A stretch of DNA of 64,000 bases from Oscillatoria sp. CS-180 (GCF_028330965.1 NZ_JAQMUB010000069.1:1-64000), one strand, 5' to 3'; shown: positions 17,928 through 27,979, counted from the stretch's first letter. Numbers and translations are program-made. Notes: generated from the letters alone by a model not told the origin.

Positions 17928-19100
17928 TTATTGCATTAGGGGTGCGATCGCGATTTCAGCCTGCAATTGATCGGTAAGCGGCTGTTCTGAGGAAACGGAT
18001 AAGGCTGGTCGTGTGCTGGTCGTGCTAGGTGCTGCAGTAGCGTTTTCTTCTAACCAACGGACCCATAGGCTGCCTTGAGGTAAGGATTGAGGGGAATGGC
18101 GACTGGAACTGAGCCAAATCATCGGTTGGGAGGGAAATCGACTCTGTTGATTCGCCTGGCCGGGCATGACCTCTGCAAGGGCTGTGAGCAGCGTGTGTTT
18201 GTTTTGCAGAATACCCAGATGGGGGAGCCAAAGTGTTGCATTGAGCTGATGTTGCAAGCTGTAGACGTAAAGGCTGGCCGCTGTGGTGACTGCGGATTCA
18301 AAGGCAGCTGCTGACCAGCGATCGCTCGTGTCTAAGCCAATCAAAACCTGATTGTCGGCAGTGAGTTCTTCCAGCTCTCGCACTCGCAGCTCACCGTAGC
18401 GAGCACTGGTCCGCCAATGAATGAGGCGAGTTGGATCGCCCCAGCGGTAGGGCCGAACAGCGCGGGTTAACCCTTCGTTGGCCTGTTGAGATTGACGAGA
18501 AGTTTGCCAACGGATGCCTGAGGAGACGCCTATTTGATCAATCAGAGGACAGCGGGTGAGGGGCAGAATTTGGGGATAGACGATCGCGTGTGCGGGCGCT
18601 GAATAAGCACGCTGACACCAAAAGAGTCCAAAGGGCGCTGCTGTTCTTAAGGAGACGGTTTCCCAGTGATAGACGCCCCGGCGTGTGGGCGTGCAGGTAT
18701 AGGCCCAGTGGTGTTGTTTTCGGGGCGGAATGACCGCAATCGCAGTTTTAGGGCTGTCACAAAGCTGCATTGGCAGATTGTCATGCACCTCTAGTAGAAC
18801 TTTAGGACGAGCGGCGGTATTGTCGAGCAGAACTTCAATCGAGAGGGCTTCGCCCACGCTGACGGGACGAATGGGATGCCGATGGGTTTGCAGCCCTCTA
18901 AGACTGCGAGGAGAGAGCCAGATATTGACGCAGGCGATCGCCATCATAATGCCACTAATGGCATACAGCCATCCGGCCATACTGTTGACGGCGGCTCCAA
19001 AGAAAGCGATCGCTAGTCCGATCAACAACCCTCCTGCATAGGCCGGAGCGACCCAATGTGTTTCAAGCCAAAGTTTCAGGAATTTGTTGAGTCGAGCCAT
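17928..19100 (-). CDS. DUF58 domain-containing membrane protein
   Basis: Protein of 390 residues with two N-terminal transmembrane helices (about 17-60) and a C-terminal DUF58 domain. Its signature is EGLTRAVRPYRWGDPTRLIHWRTSARYGELRVRELEE, followed by a vWA-like strand (NQVLIGLDTSDRW). DUF58 proteins are usually encoded next to MoxR ATPases and assist protein-complex assembly. No MoxR gene is adjacent here. The cell location is membrane with the conserved domain on one face; the role is unproven. Confidence 0.88.
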   Translation of the reverse strand: MARLNKFLKLWLETHWVAPAYAGGLLIGLAIAFFGAAVNSMAGWLYAISGIMMAIACVNIWLSPRSLRGLQTHRHPIRPVSVGEALSIEVLLDNTAARPKVLLEVHDNLPMQLCDSPKTAIAVIPPRKQHHWAYTCTPTRRGVYHWETVSLRTAAPFGLFWCQRAYSAPAHAIVYPQILPLTRCPLIDQIGVSSGIRWQTSRQSQQANEGLTRAVRPYRWGDPTRLIHWRTSARYGELRVRELEELTADNQVLIGLDTSDRWSAAAFESAVTTAASLYVYSLQHQLNATLWLPHLGILQNKHTLLTALAEVMPGQANQQSRFPSQPMIWLSSSRHSPQSLPQGSLWVRWLEENATAAPSTTSTRPALSVSSEQPLTDQLQAEIAIAPLMQ

Positions 19101-19233
19101 GGAAGCAATCTGCCAGAATTCTTTCTAAGATGGCATATCTGCTGTTTTGAGAAGATGTTTGGAGAAGTCAGAATTCAGATGTCAGACGTCAGCAGCTTTT
19201 TTGTTCCGCTGCCTTGAGTCTTAATTTCACGTT

Positions 19234-19950
19234 TTAGAGGAAGGGTTTTTGCTGGAGGGTGAGCAGTTCTTGAATGCCTGATTCTGCAAGATCCATGAGC
19301 TGATTCATCTGCGATCGCGAAAAGCTGCCTGCTTCAGCCGTGCCCTGCACCTCGATGATGTCCAGTTTGCCATTGAGCACCACATTGAAGTCTACGGAGG
19401 CGGCTACATCTTCTTCATACTTCAGGTCTAAGAGCGCTTCGCCTTCCACCAAGCCAACAGAGATAGCGGCTACTTGGCCGGCGAGGGGTGACTGCGACAA
19501 GACGCCATTTTCAACCAGCTTGTTTAGAGCATGCTGTAGAGCAACAAAGCCACCTGTAATCGAGGTTGTGCGCGTTCCGGCATCAGCCTGGAGCACATCA
19601 GCATCAACGGTGATGGTGTGTTCGCCCAAAGCCTCAAAGTCGAGCGTGGAGCGGAGGCTGCGGCCAATCAAGCGCTGAATTTCTTGGGTTCGTCCTGACA
19701 GCTTCATGAATTCGCGACGCTGGCGTTCGGGAGTAGCCCCCGGCAGCATACGATATTCGGCTGTGAGCCAGCCACGGCCTGAATCGCGCAAAAATGGCGG
19801 CACGCCTGCTTCGATTGAAACCGTACAAAGTACTTGGGTGTTGCCGCATTTCGCTAAAACCGATCCGGCAGCAAATCGCGTGAAATCCAACTCGAATGAA
19901 ACGGGCCGAAGTTCATTGACTCGCCGACCGTCTGGACGCTGCCATGCCAT
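19234..19950 (-). CDS. rph: Ribonuclease PH
   Basis: Phosphorolytic 3'-5' exoribonuclease that trims tRNA 3' ends. The 238-residue protein starts [42 protein letters not shown], the family opening. It carries [46 protein letters not shown], with the conserved RNase PH signature and phosphate/metal residues. Length is normal (about 240). It lies 71 bases from def on the same strand; the two may be cotranscribed. Confidence 0.97.
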   Translation of the reverse strand: MAWQRPDGRRVNELRPVSFELDFTRFAAGSVLAKCGNTQVLCTVSIEAGVPPFLRDSGRGWLTAEYRMLPGATPERQRREFMKLSGRTQEIQRLIGRSLRSTLDFEALGEHTITVDADVLQADAGTRTTSITGGFVALQHALNKLVENGVLSQSPLAGQVAAISVGLVEGEALLDLKYEEDVAASVDFNVVLNGKLDIIEVQGTAEAGSFSRSQMNQLMDLAESGIQELLTLQQKPFL

Positions 19951-20021
19951 AGGTACTGCCCCTTTCCAAAATGCTTACTCAGAATACAGTAGGCCAGAGA
20001 GGGGAACAACTGTCGACTCTG

Positions 20022-20564
20022 TTATGTCTGAGAGACCGGAACCGTGTCTATCTGAGCAAAGTATTCTGCTTCCGTTAGTAGGGTTGCCGGGTCAGCAACA
20101 CGATCAAGAAAGACAGTGCCCTCTAGATGATCTAGTTCGTGTTGAAAGATGCGAGCCACAAAGCCCGTCAAAATTGGTCGTCGAAGATTGCCGTTGCGAT
20201 CGCAATACTCAACTTCAATGTCTCGCCAGCGATCGACCTTACCCCTCTGGTCGGGGACACTCAGGCAGCCTTCCCAACCGCTGACCTGCTCTTCTGAATG
20301 GGCTACGATGCGAGGATTGATCATCGCAGTAGGTGCCATTTGAGGGGCATGGGGATAGCGCAAGTTGGGGCGAGACGCCACGATGAAGAGCCGCTGAGCG
20401 CTACCAACTTGAGGCGCTGAGATGCCGACGCCGTTAGTTCGCTCAGCTGTCCAAATCAAATCGTCGATTAGCGTTTGAAGCACGTCATCAATCTTGTCTA
20501 CAGGCTTGGCTCGCTGCCGTAGGCGAGGATCTTCCAAAGTTAAGACGTTGAGCTGTTCGTTCAT
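20022..20564 (-). CDS. def: Peptide deformylase
   Basis: Metallo-hydrolase that removes the N-formyl group from nascent proteins. All three active-site motifs are intact: GVGISAPQVG (motif 1), EGCLSVP with the metal-binding Cys (motif 2) and HELDHLEG with two metal-binding His and the catalytic Glu (motif 3). The 180-residue length is standard. It is divergent from the STAND gene that starts about 265 bases away. Confidence 0.97.
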   Translation of the reverse strand: MNEQLNVLTLEDPRLRQRAKPVDKIDDVLQTLIDDLIWTAERTNGVGISAPQVGSAQRLFIVASRPNLRYPHAPQMAPTAMINPRIVAHSEEQVSGWEGCLSVPDQRGKVDRWRDIEVEYCDRNGNLRRPILTGFVARIFQHELDHLEGTVFLDRVADPATLLTEAEYFAQIDTVPVSQT

Positions 20565-20828
20565 GGGTCAACAGGACGTTTCTCTAAGCATATCGGGTGG
20601 ATCAGAATTCTTGCTGTACCCCAGTTGAGGAATTTTGAAGAGGCTATTACAGTGGTCGCAGTAGCTAAGCAATCTGTGAACTTTTAAGCTTCTTCCTTAA
20701 CATGGCTTAAACATCTAAAAGAACGACATGACTACTGTAATTGGGGTGAATTTAAAAACTCAGTAAAACTCAGAAAAATTCAGGACGAACACGATAAACT
20801 CGAATTGTCATCGGGGTACTTACAGTTA

Positions 20829-23800
20829 ATGTCTGGGTCTATGGGTTTTGACGAGGCTTTTCAGGCAGCAGACTCAGCCGTTCGAGCAGTTCGTGAAGAT
20901 GGACTGCGAGATATCGAACGGGTTGTCTTGCAAGGATCCTGGAATCGACAGACTTATCAAGAAATTGCAACCGACGCAGGGTATACCGAAGGGTATCTGA
21001 GTCGGGATGTTGGTCCTGCGCTGTGGACTGTGCTGTCTGATGCCCTAGGCATGCAGGTCAAAAAAACTAATTTTCGGACTGCTATTGAGCGTTGGTCAAA
21101 ATCTCATGACATTGTTCGGGAACTGGCGGTTGTTGTCCCTGAGTTAAACGGTCATAGTCGAGAACCACAGACAGAGGCAGCTGAGGTTTTCGAAATCGAG
21201 GAAAGGGATCCGCTGCCCTTTGATATTGCGGATTTTCGAGGCCGAAGAGAAGCGCTGATTGAGTTATCGGATTGGATTGTTCAAGATCGTGGTCGTCTCC
21301 TGTGTTTGTCCGGCATTCCCCGAGTGGGTAAAACGTGGTTTGCTGTGAAACTGGCTGAGCAGGTGCAGCCTCATTTTCGACGGTTTATCTTTCAGGACTT
21401 GAGCGATCGCCCGGTGCCGCTCGATTTAATGTCTCTATTGCTGCACCGCCTTAAAGTGACGCCTAAGCCGGAGGCTACGCTGCGGGAATGCATGAATTTG
21501 TTAATTAAATCGCTCACGCAGCAAGAGACGCTCATCGTTCTAGATGCGACTGAAGTTTTCTGCTGCCCTAAAACGCTGGCGGGCACCTACGAACCTCCTT
21601 TTGAAGACTATCGCCAGTTTTTAGAGGCTTTAGTCAGTCATGATCATCAAAGCTGTGTGTTCTGGGTTGGTCGAGAGGTGCCTCGCACGGTTGCACCGAT
21701 GGCCGGGTCAAGCTGCCGCTTCTATACCCTGCCGGGACTGACTAGAGAGGAATTGCCTGCTCTAGTCTCCTGGCCGGTGGAGGTGAAAGCCACGGACCTT
21801 GACTGGCAGGACTTAGGTCGTCACTTTGGCGGTTTGCCAGCGCTCATTCTGTCTGAGGTTGTGCCTCGTCTTTCTTCTTTCGGCAATAGTCTAAAAGGTT
21901 GCCTGACGGCTCTTCAGCGGGATAATCGCTTTGTTAAAAATTATGTTGATGGCTGGCTATCATCTTTGTCCGAGGTCGAATGGCAAACGTTGACCTGGCT
22001 CATGATTAGTCATCGACCGCTGTCATTGGCTGATCTAAGCGACTATCTAGGACTGGCAATGCCCTTGGAGGCTGTTGAATCGTTGTGTGATCGCGGTGTG
22101 TGCCGTTCTGTGATGACGACGGATGCGCCGTGCTGGGAATTGGAGCTGCCAGAGCTGCTGATTCCTTATCTGTGCGATCGCTTTCTGGCAAAATTTCGCA
22201 CGGCGCGAGACGCTGAGCGCATTGAATTGCTGCACCACTATCCTTTAGTCCAGGTCTATGCGCCTGAAGTTGTGCGGCAGTGGCAACAAAAGACACTGCT
22301 GGAGGCGGTTGCCACCTTATTGGGAGAAATGCTTCCCAATTTTGCAGAACAGCAGCTCTTTCTCCAAAAAGCAATTCAGGCGAGCCAGGAGATTTCTATG
22401 AGTGAGTCAGCGGGGTACAGCGCTGGCAACCTGATGAATATCGCAAAGCATTGGCAAGTGTCTTTGGTGAATGCAGATTTCGAGGGATTGCAACTGCGTG
22501 AAGCGGATTTACAGTCAGATCTGTTCCAAGGCGTTTCTTTTGCCGGTGCAGATCTGTCGCACACGCTACTGGCAAAACCGATGGGCGAGTCGCCCGTCAT
22601 TGCGGTGAATCCATCGCAGCCGCAGCTGGCTGTGGGCGATCGCGATGGCCGTCTTCTGTTGTGGAATAGTCATGATGGTCGGCTCCAGCGGCCTATGCTG
22701 ACGGTATCTGGGGGGATTCGAGCGATCGCGTTCAGCTATGACGGTTTTACTCTGGCAGAGGGCCGCGAAGACGGTCAAATCCGCCTATGGGACTTGCGTT
22801 CTGAGTATGGTCCAGAGCTGTTTGCTACCGAGATCGAAACGGTTTTGACGGTGCTACTGTTCAGTCCCAATAAGCAAATACTGGTGGGTGGGGATGACAC
22901 TGGCAATCTATATGTTTGGCGTTTGGATTCTGGTGAAGAGATTTATCGCCTTCAGGCCCACGAAGCCAGCATCACGGCGATTACATTTAGTCCCTGTAGT
23001 CGGCGCATCATCACCTGTGGGCAAGACTGTGCAGCGGTCGAGTGGGATGCTCAGACCGGGGAAAGGCTGCATCGCTTTCAAGGGCGGCTGACGAATCTTT
23101 TGGGGACGGTGGCCTATGTGCCTGCCGCCACCGAGTCGGGTGCACAGGCTGTGGTCATTGGTCGAGATGAGGGACAGCTGGTCATTTGGGATATTCCGTC
23201 GGCTCGTCCCCTGCGGGTGATGAATGAACCCTGTGACTTCTTCATGGCTTTGGCGTTGAGTCCTGACGGACGATATTTGGCGGCTAGTGACGTCAGCAAC
23301 ACAGTCTCGATTTGGGAAGTCAATTCGCGATCGCGCCTCCATCAGATCTCGGAATCCAGTGCGCCGATTGAGTCGCTCGTGTTTAGCCCAGATGGTCGAG
23401 AGCTGATTACCGGATGTGACTACACCGTTCAGCGTTGGCAGGTGAAATCAGGGGAATGCTTGCGGATCTGGCGCAGCGATCGCCATCCATCTAATAAGCT
23501 AGCTCTGGCGTCTCGTCCGCTACAGCTTTTGAGTAGCCATGACGATCAAACGCTGCGCTGCTGGCAATTTTCTCAAGCACGGCAATGTTGGCTGCCTCAG
23601 GAACGGCTGCAAATTCCTGATACCAGTATGACGAGTGCGCTGATCACGAGTATTCAGGGGCAGTATTGGGCGGTAGGAACCGAGGCGGGTCGGGCCCATA
23701 TCTGGAACCGCACGCAGCAGTCTTGGCTGACGGGCTTTATTCGCTTACCCAACAGCATTACGGCACTGGCTTTTAGTGACGATGAGGTCTTTCTAGCGGT

Positions 23801-24470
23801 GGGTGATGCCGTGGGTACGGTGACCGTTTGGAATTTGCCAGAACGGATGCTGTGCTGGCAGAAGAAGCAGGCCCACGCGGATCGTGTTATGTCACTCACG
23901 TTTACACCAGATAGTGAGCGGCTATTTAGTGGCAGCCGCGATCGCACCATCAAAACTTGGGATAATCGTGGCGATGAACTGTTTACCCTGTCGGGGCATC
24001 GCCGCCGGGTGCATACCCTGTGTTTGTCTGCGGATGGCAATACCTTGTACAGCGGCAGCTATGACGGCACCATTCGCTGTTGGAATATCAGTCAGCAAAA
24101 ATGTATACGGACGTGGCAGAGAGACGAGGCTTATATTTACTGGGTGACGCTGGATGACCATAACGAGCCAGTCGCGATCGTATGTGACACCGAGACGGTG
24201 GAAATTTGGGATATTACTGAGAACAAACGCCGCGCGACATTAGATCCCCATGAGGGGACGATTTGGCACATCAGTACGAGTCCAGATGGTCAAGCGATTG
24301 TCTGTGCTGGGCAAAATGGCACGATTGATATCTGGTCGCTCAATTCTCGTGAGCAACAAGGGCAATTGCGGATTGATCGACCCTACGAAGGAATGCAAAT
24401 TGGAGGCTGTTTGGGCCTTACCGATTCAGAGCGGCAAATGCTTTACTCTTTGGGGGCGACGGATTACTAA
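20829..24470 (+). CDS. STAND NTPase: vMAP-type HTH, NB-ARC and 14 WD40 repeats
   Basis: Large signalling ATPase of about 1213 residues. The ATG at 20829 is preferred to an in-frame TTG at 20805; 20841 is also possible. Residues about 5-95 form a helix-turn-helix of the kind found at the start of vWA-MoxR-associated cyanobacterial proteins (QGSWNRQTYQEIATDAGYTEGYLSRDVGPALW). The NTPase has Walker A GIPRVGKT (about 160-168) and a likely Walker B in ETLIVLDATEVF. A short pentapeptide-like stretch (about 560-580, DFEGLQLREADLQSDLFQGVSFAGADL) leads to 14 WD40 units, enough for two seven-bladed propellers. Such proteins act as ligand-triggered switches; some are antiphage sensors, but neighbours give no direct support for defence. 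Confidence 0.88.
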   Translation: MSGSMGFDEAFQAADSAVRAVREDGLRDIERVVLQGSWNRQTYQEIATDAGYTEGYLSRDVGPALWTVLSDALGMQVKKTNFRTAIERWSKSHDIVRELAVVVPELNGHSREPQTEAAEVFEIEERDPLPFDIADFRGRREALIELSDWIVQDRGRLLCLSGIPRVGKTWFAVKLAEQVQPHFRRFIFQDLSDRPVPLDLMSLLLHRLKVTPKPEATLRECMNLLIKSLTQQETLIVLDATEVFCCPKTLAGTYEPPFEDYRQFLEALVSHDHQSCVFWVGREVPRTVAPMAGSSCRFYTLPGLTREELPALVSWPVEVKATDLDWQDLGRHFGGLPALILSEVVPRLSSFGNSLKGCLTALQRDNRFVKNYVDGWLSSLSEVEWQTLTWLMISHRPLSLADLSDYLGLAMPLEAVESLCDRGVCRSVMTTDAPCWELELPELLIPYLCDRFLAKFRTARDAERIELLHHYPLVQVYAPEVVRQWQQKTLLEAVATLLGEMLPNFAEQQLFLQKAIQASQEISMSESAGYSAGNLMNIAKHWQVSLVNADFEGLQLREADLQSDLFQGVSFAGADLSHTLLAKPMGESPVIAVNPSQPQLAVGDRDGRLLLWNSHDGRLQRPMLTVSGGIRAIAFSYDGFTLAEGREDGQIRLWDLRSEYGPELFATEIETVLTVLLFSPNKQILVGGDDTGNLYVWRLDSGEEIYRLQAHEASITAITFSPCSRRIITCGQDCAAVEWDAQTGERLHRFQGRLTNLLGTVAYVPAATESGAQAVVIGRDEGQLVIWDIPSARPLRVMNEPCDFFMALALSPDGRYLAASDVSNTVSIWEVNSRSRLHQISESSAPIESLVFSPDGRELITGCDYTVQRWQVKSGECLRIWRSDRHPSNKLALASRPLQLLSSHDDQTLRCWQFSQARQCWLPQERLQIPDTSMTSALITSIQGQYWAVGTEAGRAHIWNRTQQSWLTGFIRLPNSITALAFSDDEVFLAVGDAVGTVTVWNLPERMLCWQKKQAHADRVMSLTFTPDSERLFSGSRDRTIKTWDNRGDELFTLSGHRRRVHTLCLSADGNTLYSGSYDGTIRCWNISQQKCIRTWQRDEAYIYWVTLDDHNEPVAIVCDTETVEIWDITENKRRATLDPHEGTIWHISTSPDGQAIVCAGQNGTIDIWSLNSREQQGQLRIDRPYEGMQIGGCLGLTDSERQMLYSLGATDY

Positions 24471-24572
24471 AGAGCCAGGCGTTTGGTTGATCAATAGCCT
24501 GCGAACCAGGCTACACAATACGGGCTGTGCTCACATGTGGGATTGCAGTCGCAGATTAGGAGAAGCGTTGTC

Positions 24573-24773
24573 ATGGGGCGTCAATTTCACTGGCTGTCAT
24601 ATTTAGTGGGAGCGATCGCTACCTTTGCCCTCGCGATCGCCTACAATCTGCCGGAGGTTGAAAGTGGTCTCAAACTCACCCGCGCAGCCCTAGCTGATAT
24701 CTTTTTAGGAAAGCTGACGCAGTGGAACGATCCGGCGATCGCTACCGTGGAAACAATCCAAACAGCGAATTAA
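24573..24773 (+). pseudogene. Fragment of a PstS-like phosphate-binding protein
   Basis: A 66-codon frame with a good ribosome site (AGGAG at 24558-24562) reads MGRQFHWLSYLVGAIATFAL, then AYNLPEVESGLKLTRAALADIFLGKLTQWNDPAIA. The second part is the well-conserved internal segment of PstS (NLP...L...LADIFLGKITxWNDPAI). A normal PstS is about 340 residues with some 100 residues between the signal peptide and this segment; here they are directly joined, and the protein stops 8 residues later. It is therefore an internally deleted, 3'-truncated remnant, although it could still be translated. It follows the STAND gene by about 100 bases. Confidence 0.7.
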
Positions 24774-24812
24774 ACGAGAAGGGCAGATGGTTGAAGTAGG
24801 TGGGTGTTGAAA

Positions 24813-24913
24813 AACGGGAACTGATTTAAGTATCAACTTTGAGCTTTGGATTCGCCGATGACTCAATCATTCAAAACTCAAAACTGAGAACTTAAAATTC
24901 ATTCATTCCTCAG
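24813..24913. repeat. 101-bp dispersed repeat, copy 1
   Basis: Nearly identical to 48616-48716 over 101 bases without gaps, with about seven mismatches by eye. Near-complementary ends TTTAAGT and ACTTAAA lie inside it, suggesting a fold-back or MITE-like unit. The right end overlaps the stop codon of the Gfo/Idh oxidoreductase gene (TGA at 24912-24910 on the minus strand). Confidence 0.85.
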
Positions 24914-25995
24914 ACTGCGATCGCGGGTGCTTCAATGTCAGCAGTTGCCAATCCAGAGCCAGTCAGATCATCGCCTTGCCAAGCTTTGCCGTCTAGGGCC
25001 ATCTGCTCAATGAGGCTGGCTAAACGCAGAGCTTTGAGAGCCTGTTCCCCACCAACAGAAGGCTTTTCTCCGCCCCGCACGCAATTCACAAAGTGCTCTA
25101 GTTCAGCATGCAGTGGCTCAATATTGCTAGTGTAGACCTTCTCAATAAGACCGTCCTGTCGATACAACACTTGACCGTAGTTCGTCATCGTATTAGCAGT
25201 TGTTTGACGGTTGATCAGAATCTCATTATTGAGGAAGTCTGCTTCAGTCAACGAGTCACGGCAGTGGGCTGCAATGGTGCGAATCTTGCGGTGGGTCACC
25301 TTGCTTGCGGTTAACGTTGCCACGACGCCATTGGCAAACCCTAAAGTAGCAGTGACATAGTCCAGATAGCCGGAATTGGCCGAACGGCTACCGCTGGCAG
25401 ACAGCTTCACCACAGCTGATCCGGCAAGCTCTAGCAACAAGTCAATGTCGTGGATCATGAGATCAAGCACCACGGAGACGTCGTTGGCGCGATCAGAATA
25501 GGGGCTCATGCGGCGGGCTTCTAGAGCCAACACTTCTTCGGTTCTGAGAACATTGTGAAGTTCTTTGAAAGCAGGGTTGAAGCGCTCAATGTGTCCGACT
25601 TGGAGAATGCAGTTGGAGGCGGCAGCAGCATTAACTAGAGACTCAGCTTCAGCAATGCTAGCTGCGATCGGCTTTTCGATCAGCACATGAATGCCGGACT
25701 GTAAGCACTTCATGCCAACGGGATGGTGTAGCCGAGTGGGAACCGCGACGCAAACCGCATCGACATGCTCAAGCAGGCTATGGTAGTCCTCAAAAAAACG
25801 GACTCGATACTTACTAGCGGTATCAAGTCCGAGTTCTACGTTAATGTCGGAGACCCCAACTAAATCGACATCTTTTAAGCGACTGAGCACTCTTGTATGA
25901 TGTTGACCCATATTCCCTACACCAATCACGCCTACTCGAATAGGGGTAGCCAATGTTCGTTGTTGGGCGTTCGATCCGTTACTAGATAGATTCAT
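24910..25995 (-). CDS. Gfo/Idh/MocA-family NAD(P)-dependent oxidoreductase
   Basis: Predicted sugar or sugar-nucleotide dehydrogenase of 361 residues. The Rossmann motif GVIGVGNMGQHH lies near residue 22, the family's catalytic-lysine motif EKPIA near 115, and a substrate-domain segment is VVLDLMIHDIDLLLELAG. The resemblance to UDP-N-acetylglucosamine 3-dehydrogenases/WlbA-like enzymes is general, so the substrate is not assigned. Its stop codon lies inside a dispersed 101-bp repeat, so the original 3' end may have been altered. The gene stands alone. Confidence 0.88.
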   Translation of the reverse strand: MNLSSNGSNAQQRTLATPIRVGVIGVGNMGQHHTRVLSRLKDVDLVGVSDINVELGLDTASKYRVRFFEDYHSLLEHVDAVCVAVPTRLHHPVGMKCLQSGIHVLIEKPIAASIAEAESLVNAAAASNCILQVGHIERFNPAFKELHNVLRTEEVLALEARRMSPYSDRANDVSVVLDLMIHDIDLLLELAGSAVVKLSASGSRSANSGYLDYVTATLGFANGVVATLTASKVTHRKIRTIAAHCRDSLTEADFLNNEILINRQTTANTMTNYGQVLYRQDGLIEKVYTSNIEPLHAELEHFVNCVRGGEKPSVGGEQALKALRLASLIEQMALDGKAWQGDDLTGSGLATADIEAPAIAV

Positions 25996-26491
25996 TGTTT
26001 AAGCCTGCGTCTCCTCTCCCTGAAATTCTGTAACCGCCGATTCCCAAGCCTGAAGAGTTACAAAATCACACAGATATTACCACAGCTTCATTTTGTGATT
26101 CATTCTTCCTTCGTATCTTTCCAGACGGACATCCTCAAAAATGTTCCTGACTCTGAAGAAGATTGTCATCAAAAGGTTCATCTTTAGAAATGCACAAATT
26201 GGATTGAAGAGGACATCTTGTCCAACATGAGGCAGGCTACTTCTGGTGAATAAACATAGATGATCTGTATGTATAGGACGTGGAGGGCCTACCCTAGTTT
26301 TTCAACAAAGGCTTTGCTTGATATAGCGGTCCTACTTGGATTTTGAATGAGATTTTTCAAGGAAAAACCGATTCAAAAAGCCTTCTTCCCCTCGAAGAAT
26401 CATCTGAATATAGCTTTAGCCGTCATGTCTCTAGCTTTGCAGAATCTGCTAGACGCTAAAATAGCGGTATATTCACTGATTCTGGTTTGCT
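25996..26491. other. Gene-free stretch between the oxidoreductase and gatB
   Basis: About 496 bases with no coding signal in either direction. It must contain the divergent promoters of the oxidoreductase gene and gatB. No repeat, terminator or clear operator was recognised. Confidence 0.6.
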
Positions 26492-27979
26492 ATGACGACT
26501 GCTGCTCCTACTAAAACTCAGTACGAAGCTGTCATTGGTCTTGAAACGCATTGTCAACTGAGCACAGAGACTAAAATCTTTTCCCCTAGCTCGACCGCGT
26601 TTGGAGCCGACCCTAATACTCACATTGATCCGATTGTTCTAGGAATGCCCGGTGTGCTTCCCGTGCTGAATCAAAAAGTATTGGAGTATGCCGTTAAAGC
26701 AGGATTAGCACTCAATTGTCAGATTGCGCCTTATAGTAAGTTCGATCGCAAGCAATACTTCTACCCCGATCTTCCTAAAAACTACCAAATCTCCCAATAC
26801 GACCTGCCTATTGCTGAGCACGGCTGGCTGGAGATTGAGCTTGTCGATAAAAAGTCTAAAGACGTCACTCGCAAGCGTATTGGTATTACTCGCCTACACA
26901 TGGAAGAAGATGCGGGCAAGCTGGTTCATGCGGGGAGCGATCGCCTGGCAGGATCTACTTATTCCCTGGTTGATTTCAATCGGGCAGGTGTGCCGCTCGT
27001 CGAAATTGTTTCGGAGCCAGACTTGCGGAGCGGCCAGGAAGCAGCTGAGTACGCCCAAGAGCTGAGACGCATCATGCGTTATCTCGGTGTCAGCGATGGC
27101 AACATGCAGGAAGGTTCTCTGCGCTGCGATGTCAACATCTCAGTCCGTCCTGTCGGGCAGGACAAATTTGGCACGAAGGTAGAAATCAAGAATATGAACT
27201 CCTTCAGTGCTATTCAGAAAGCCATTGAATACGAAATTGATCGGCAAATTGCAGCAGTTGAAGCCGGTGAACCGATTATGCAGGAAACGCGGCTGTGGGA
27301 AGAGGGCAGCCAGCGGACAATCAGCATGCGTTCTAAGGAAGGCTCCAGCGACTATCGGTATTTTCCTGAGCCGGATTTGCCACCGATTGAGGTTGCTCCT
27401 AAGCAGCTTGAAGATTGGCAAGCTGAATTGCCAGAATTGCCTGCTCAGAAGCGATCGCGCTATGAAGAGGGGATGGGACTTTCGGCCTATGATGCTCGGG
27501 TGCTAACGGATGAACGGGCTGTTGCTGAATACTTCGAAACGGCTGTGAAGGCCGAAGCCGATCCAAAATTGGCGGCCAACTGGATCACTCAGGATATTGC
27601 GGCCTATCTCAACGCTGAGAAGCTGTCTATTGACGAGATTGCCTTTAAGCCCGAGATGCTAGCTGAAATGGTCAAGCTGATTACGGATGGAACAATCAGC
27701 ACCAAAATTGCAAAAGATATTCTGCCAGATCTGCTGACGCAGGGAGGCTCGCCAAAGGCTATTGTTGAGAAGCGTGGCCTCAGTCAGATTTCCGATCCTA
27801 AGCAAATCGAGGCCATTATTGATGAAGTGCTGACGGCTCATCCAGATGAGCTGGAAAAATATCGCGCTGGCAAGAAGAAATTGCAGGGCTTCTTTGTCGG
27901 CCAAGTCATGAAACGCACCAGTGGTCGCGTCGATCCTAAGTTGACTAACCAAATTCTAAGTAAGAAATTGAATAGTTAA
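26492..27979 (+). CDS. gatB: Aspartyl/glutamyl-tRNA(Asn/Gln) amidotransferase subunit B
   Basis: Subunit of the GatCAB complex that converts Glu-tRNA(Gln) and Asp-tRNA(Asn) to the amidated forms. The 495-residue protein contains YEAVIGLETHCQLSTETKIFSP at the start, the kinase-fold motif KQYFYPDLPKNYQISQYD and LHMEEDAGKLVH. The C-terminal tRNA-binding YqeY domain ends GFFVGQVMKRTSGRVDPKLTNQIL. All are normal. A terminator follows at 28063-28084. The gene is monocistronic, as in most cyanobacteria. Confidence 0.98.
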   Translation: MTTAAPTKTQYEAVIGLETHCQLSTETKIFSPSSTAFGADPNTHIDPIVLGMPGVLPVLNQKVLEYAVKAGLALNCQIAPYSKFDRKQYFYPDLPKNYQISQYDLPIAEHGWLEIELVDKKSKDVTRKRIGITRLHMEEDAGKLVHAGSDRLAGSTYSLVDFNRAGVPLVEIVSEPDLRSGQEAAEYAQELRRIMRYLGVSDGNMQEGSLRCDVNISVRPVGQDKFGTKVEIKNMNSFSAIQKAIEYEIDRQIAAVEAGEPIMQETRLWEEGSQRTISMRSKEGSSDYRYFPEPDLPPIEVAPKQLEDWQAELPELPAQKRSRYEEGMGLSAYDARVLTDERAVAEYFETAVKAEADPKLAANWITQDIAAYLNAEKLSIDEIAFKPEMLAEMVKLITDGTISTKIAKDILPDLLTQGGSPKAIVEKRGLSQISDPKQIEAIIDEVLTAHPDELEKYRAGKKKLQGFFVGQVMKRTSGRVDPKLTNQILSKKLNS

